From NCBI GenBank assembly GCA_002386465.1, contig DGIT01000024.1:2253-17359 (forward strand): 15,107 nt of DNA, read 5' to 3'. The stretch is from Burkholderiales bacterium UBA4615 (GTDB lineage: Bacteria; Pseudomonadota; Gammaproteobacteria; Burkholderiales; Burkholderiaceae_E). Below the pieces are notes generated by a model. The model was not told the DNA's origin and did no database searches. It saw only the letters and a program-made list of their open reading frames with translations. The position numbers and the translations under genes were made by a program. Of the stretch, positions 14,475 to 15,107 are shown piece after piece (the stretch's first letter is position 1; the number at the start of each line of letters is the position of its first letter).

Positions 14475-14520
14475 GGCCTATAACAACTGACATTTTTCAC
14501 CCTGAACGGAGATAGACCCC

Positions 14521-15107
14521 ATGAGTGGAGCCACATCCACCGCGGTCACGTTCGCGCTTATTTGCGGCGCGATCGCTGTCCTCTACGGCATCGTGTCCAG
14601 CCGATGGATTCTCGGACTGGACGCCGGCAACGCAAAGATGCAATCCATTGCGTCAGCCATCCAACAAGGCGCCAAGGCGTACTTGAACCGCCAGTACCGC
14701 GCCATCTCCGTCGTGGGGGTGATCCTGTTCCTGGTCATCCTGTTCGTGCCTGGTCTGGGCTGGACCACAGCCCTGGGCTTTGCCATCGGCTCGATCCTCT
14801 CGGGCCTGGCTGGCTACATCGGCATGAACGTCTCGGTGAAAGCCAACGTGCGCACCGCACAGGCTGCTACCCGAGGTCTGAATGACGCCCTGGCCGTGGC
14901 ATTCCGTGGTGGCGCCATCACCGGCATGCTGGTGGTGGGTCTGGGCCTGCTCGGCGTGGCCGGTTTCTTCCTCTGGCTCGTCAATCGCAACGGCGTTGAC
15001 GGAGCAGGCCTGCATGACGCGATCAAGCCGCTGATCGGCCTGGCCTTCGGCTCCTCGCTCATCTCCATCTTCGCGCGTCTGGGCGGCGGCATCTTCACCA
15101 AGGGCGC
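14521..15107 (+). CDS. hppA: Membrane-bound proton-translocating pyrophosphatase, N-terminal part
   Basis: 195 codons are visible before the window ends. GGAGA (14508-14512) lies eight bases before the ATG. The protein has an N-terminal membrane helix (about 8-27), then SIASAIQQGAKAYLNRQYR (42-60), a conserved signature of H+-PPases, and further helices at about 62-78, 83-103, 132-156 and 170-185, ending GGGIFTKG. Membrane pyrophosphatases couple PPi hydrolysis to proton (or sodium) pumping. The K+-dependence and ion-specificity residues lie outside the window, so the subclass cannot be set. The gene is preceded by a 167-base gap holding an inverted repeat. Confidence 0.94.
   Translation, partial: MSGATSTAVTFALICGAIAVLYGIVSSRWILGLDAGNAKMQSIASAIQQGAKAYLNRQYRAISVVGVILFLVILFVPGLGWTTALGFAIGSILSGLAGYIGMNVSVKANVRTAQAATRGLNDALAVAFRGGAITGMLVVGLGLLGVAGFFLWLVNRNGVDGAGLHDAIKPLIGLAFGSSLISIFARLGGGIFTKG

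Noticed and set aside
14451..14484. hppA promoter TTGAAC...TATAAC
   Set aside because: The 22-base spacer is too long for sigma-70 and is filled by a stable inverted repeat; no activator site was recognised.

Overview
This is a GC-rich chromosomal stretch from a Gram-negative bacterium, most likely a betaproteobacterium of Burkholderiales type. The assignment rests on an exbB-exbD-lpxK-ycaR-kdsB-adk gene string, an xseA/sodB pair, a NADP-type icd divergent from a DUF192 gene, and an OmpW porin, all from recall of protein families and gene order. No database search was possible. Nothing mobile (integrase, transposase, tRNA, CRISPR) was seen.

Left part (1-5900). The tail of a cold-shock gene converges on ompW across a shared hairpin terminator. 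ompW lies 27 bases downstream of a lipoprotein-type GDSL/SGNH esterase, and the two probably form one operon read leftward. Next is a divergent module. To the left run a TetR regulator and a LinB-like haloalkane dehalogenase, joined by an ATGA overlap. To the right run an Old Yellow Enzyme ene-reductase and a short-chain dehydrogenase. A near-perfect 28-bp palindrome sits between the two arms and covers candidate -10 boxes of both directions, so the TetR protein probably represses all four genes. This is the most distinctive part of the window. It looks like a small xenobiotic or electrophile response unit, and its SDR has lost the usual YxxxK catalytic pair.

Middle part (5900-10470). These are housekeeping genes: icd (TCA cycle), a secreted DUF192 protein, sodB (iron superoxide dismutase) and xseA (exonuclease VII large subunit). 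Strong inverted-repeat terminators separate convergent neighbours. A 459-base gap between xseA and exbB has no convincing gene. It holds an AT-rich patch (41 of 50 bases at 10091-10140) and a perfect DnaA-box match, with a near match nearby.

Right part (10473-15107). A tightly packed envelope operon carries an ExbB/TolQ-type and an ExbD/TolR-type motor pair, lpxK (lipid A 4'-kinase), a Trm112/YcaR zinc-ribbon protein and kdsB (CMP-Kdo synthase). Junctions overlap or nearly touch, and four of its five genes use GTG starts. adk follows with its own candidate promoter. The window ends inside hppA, a membrane pyrophosphatase.
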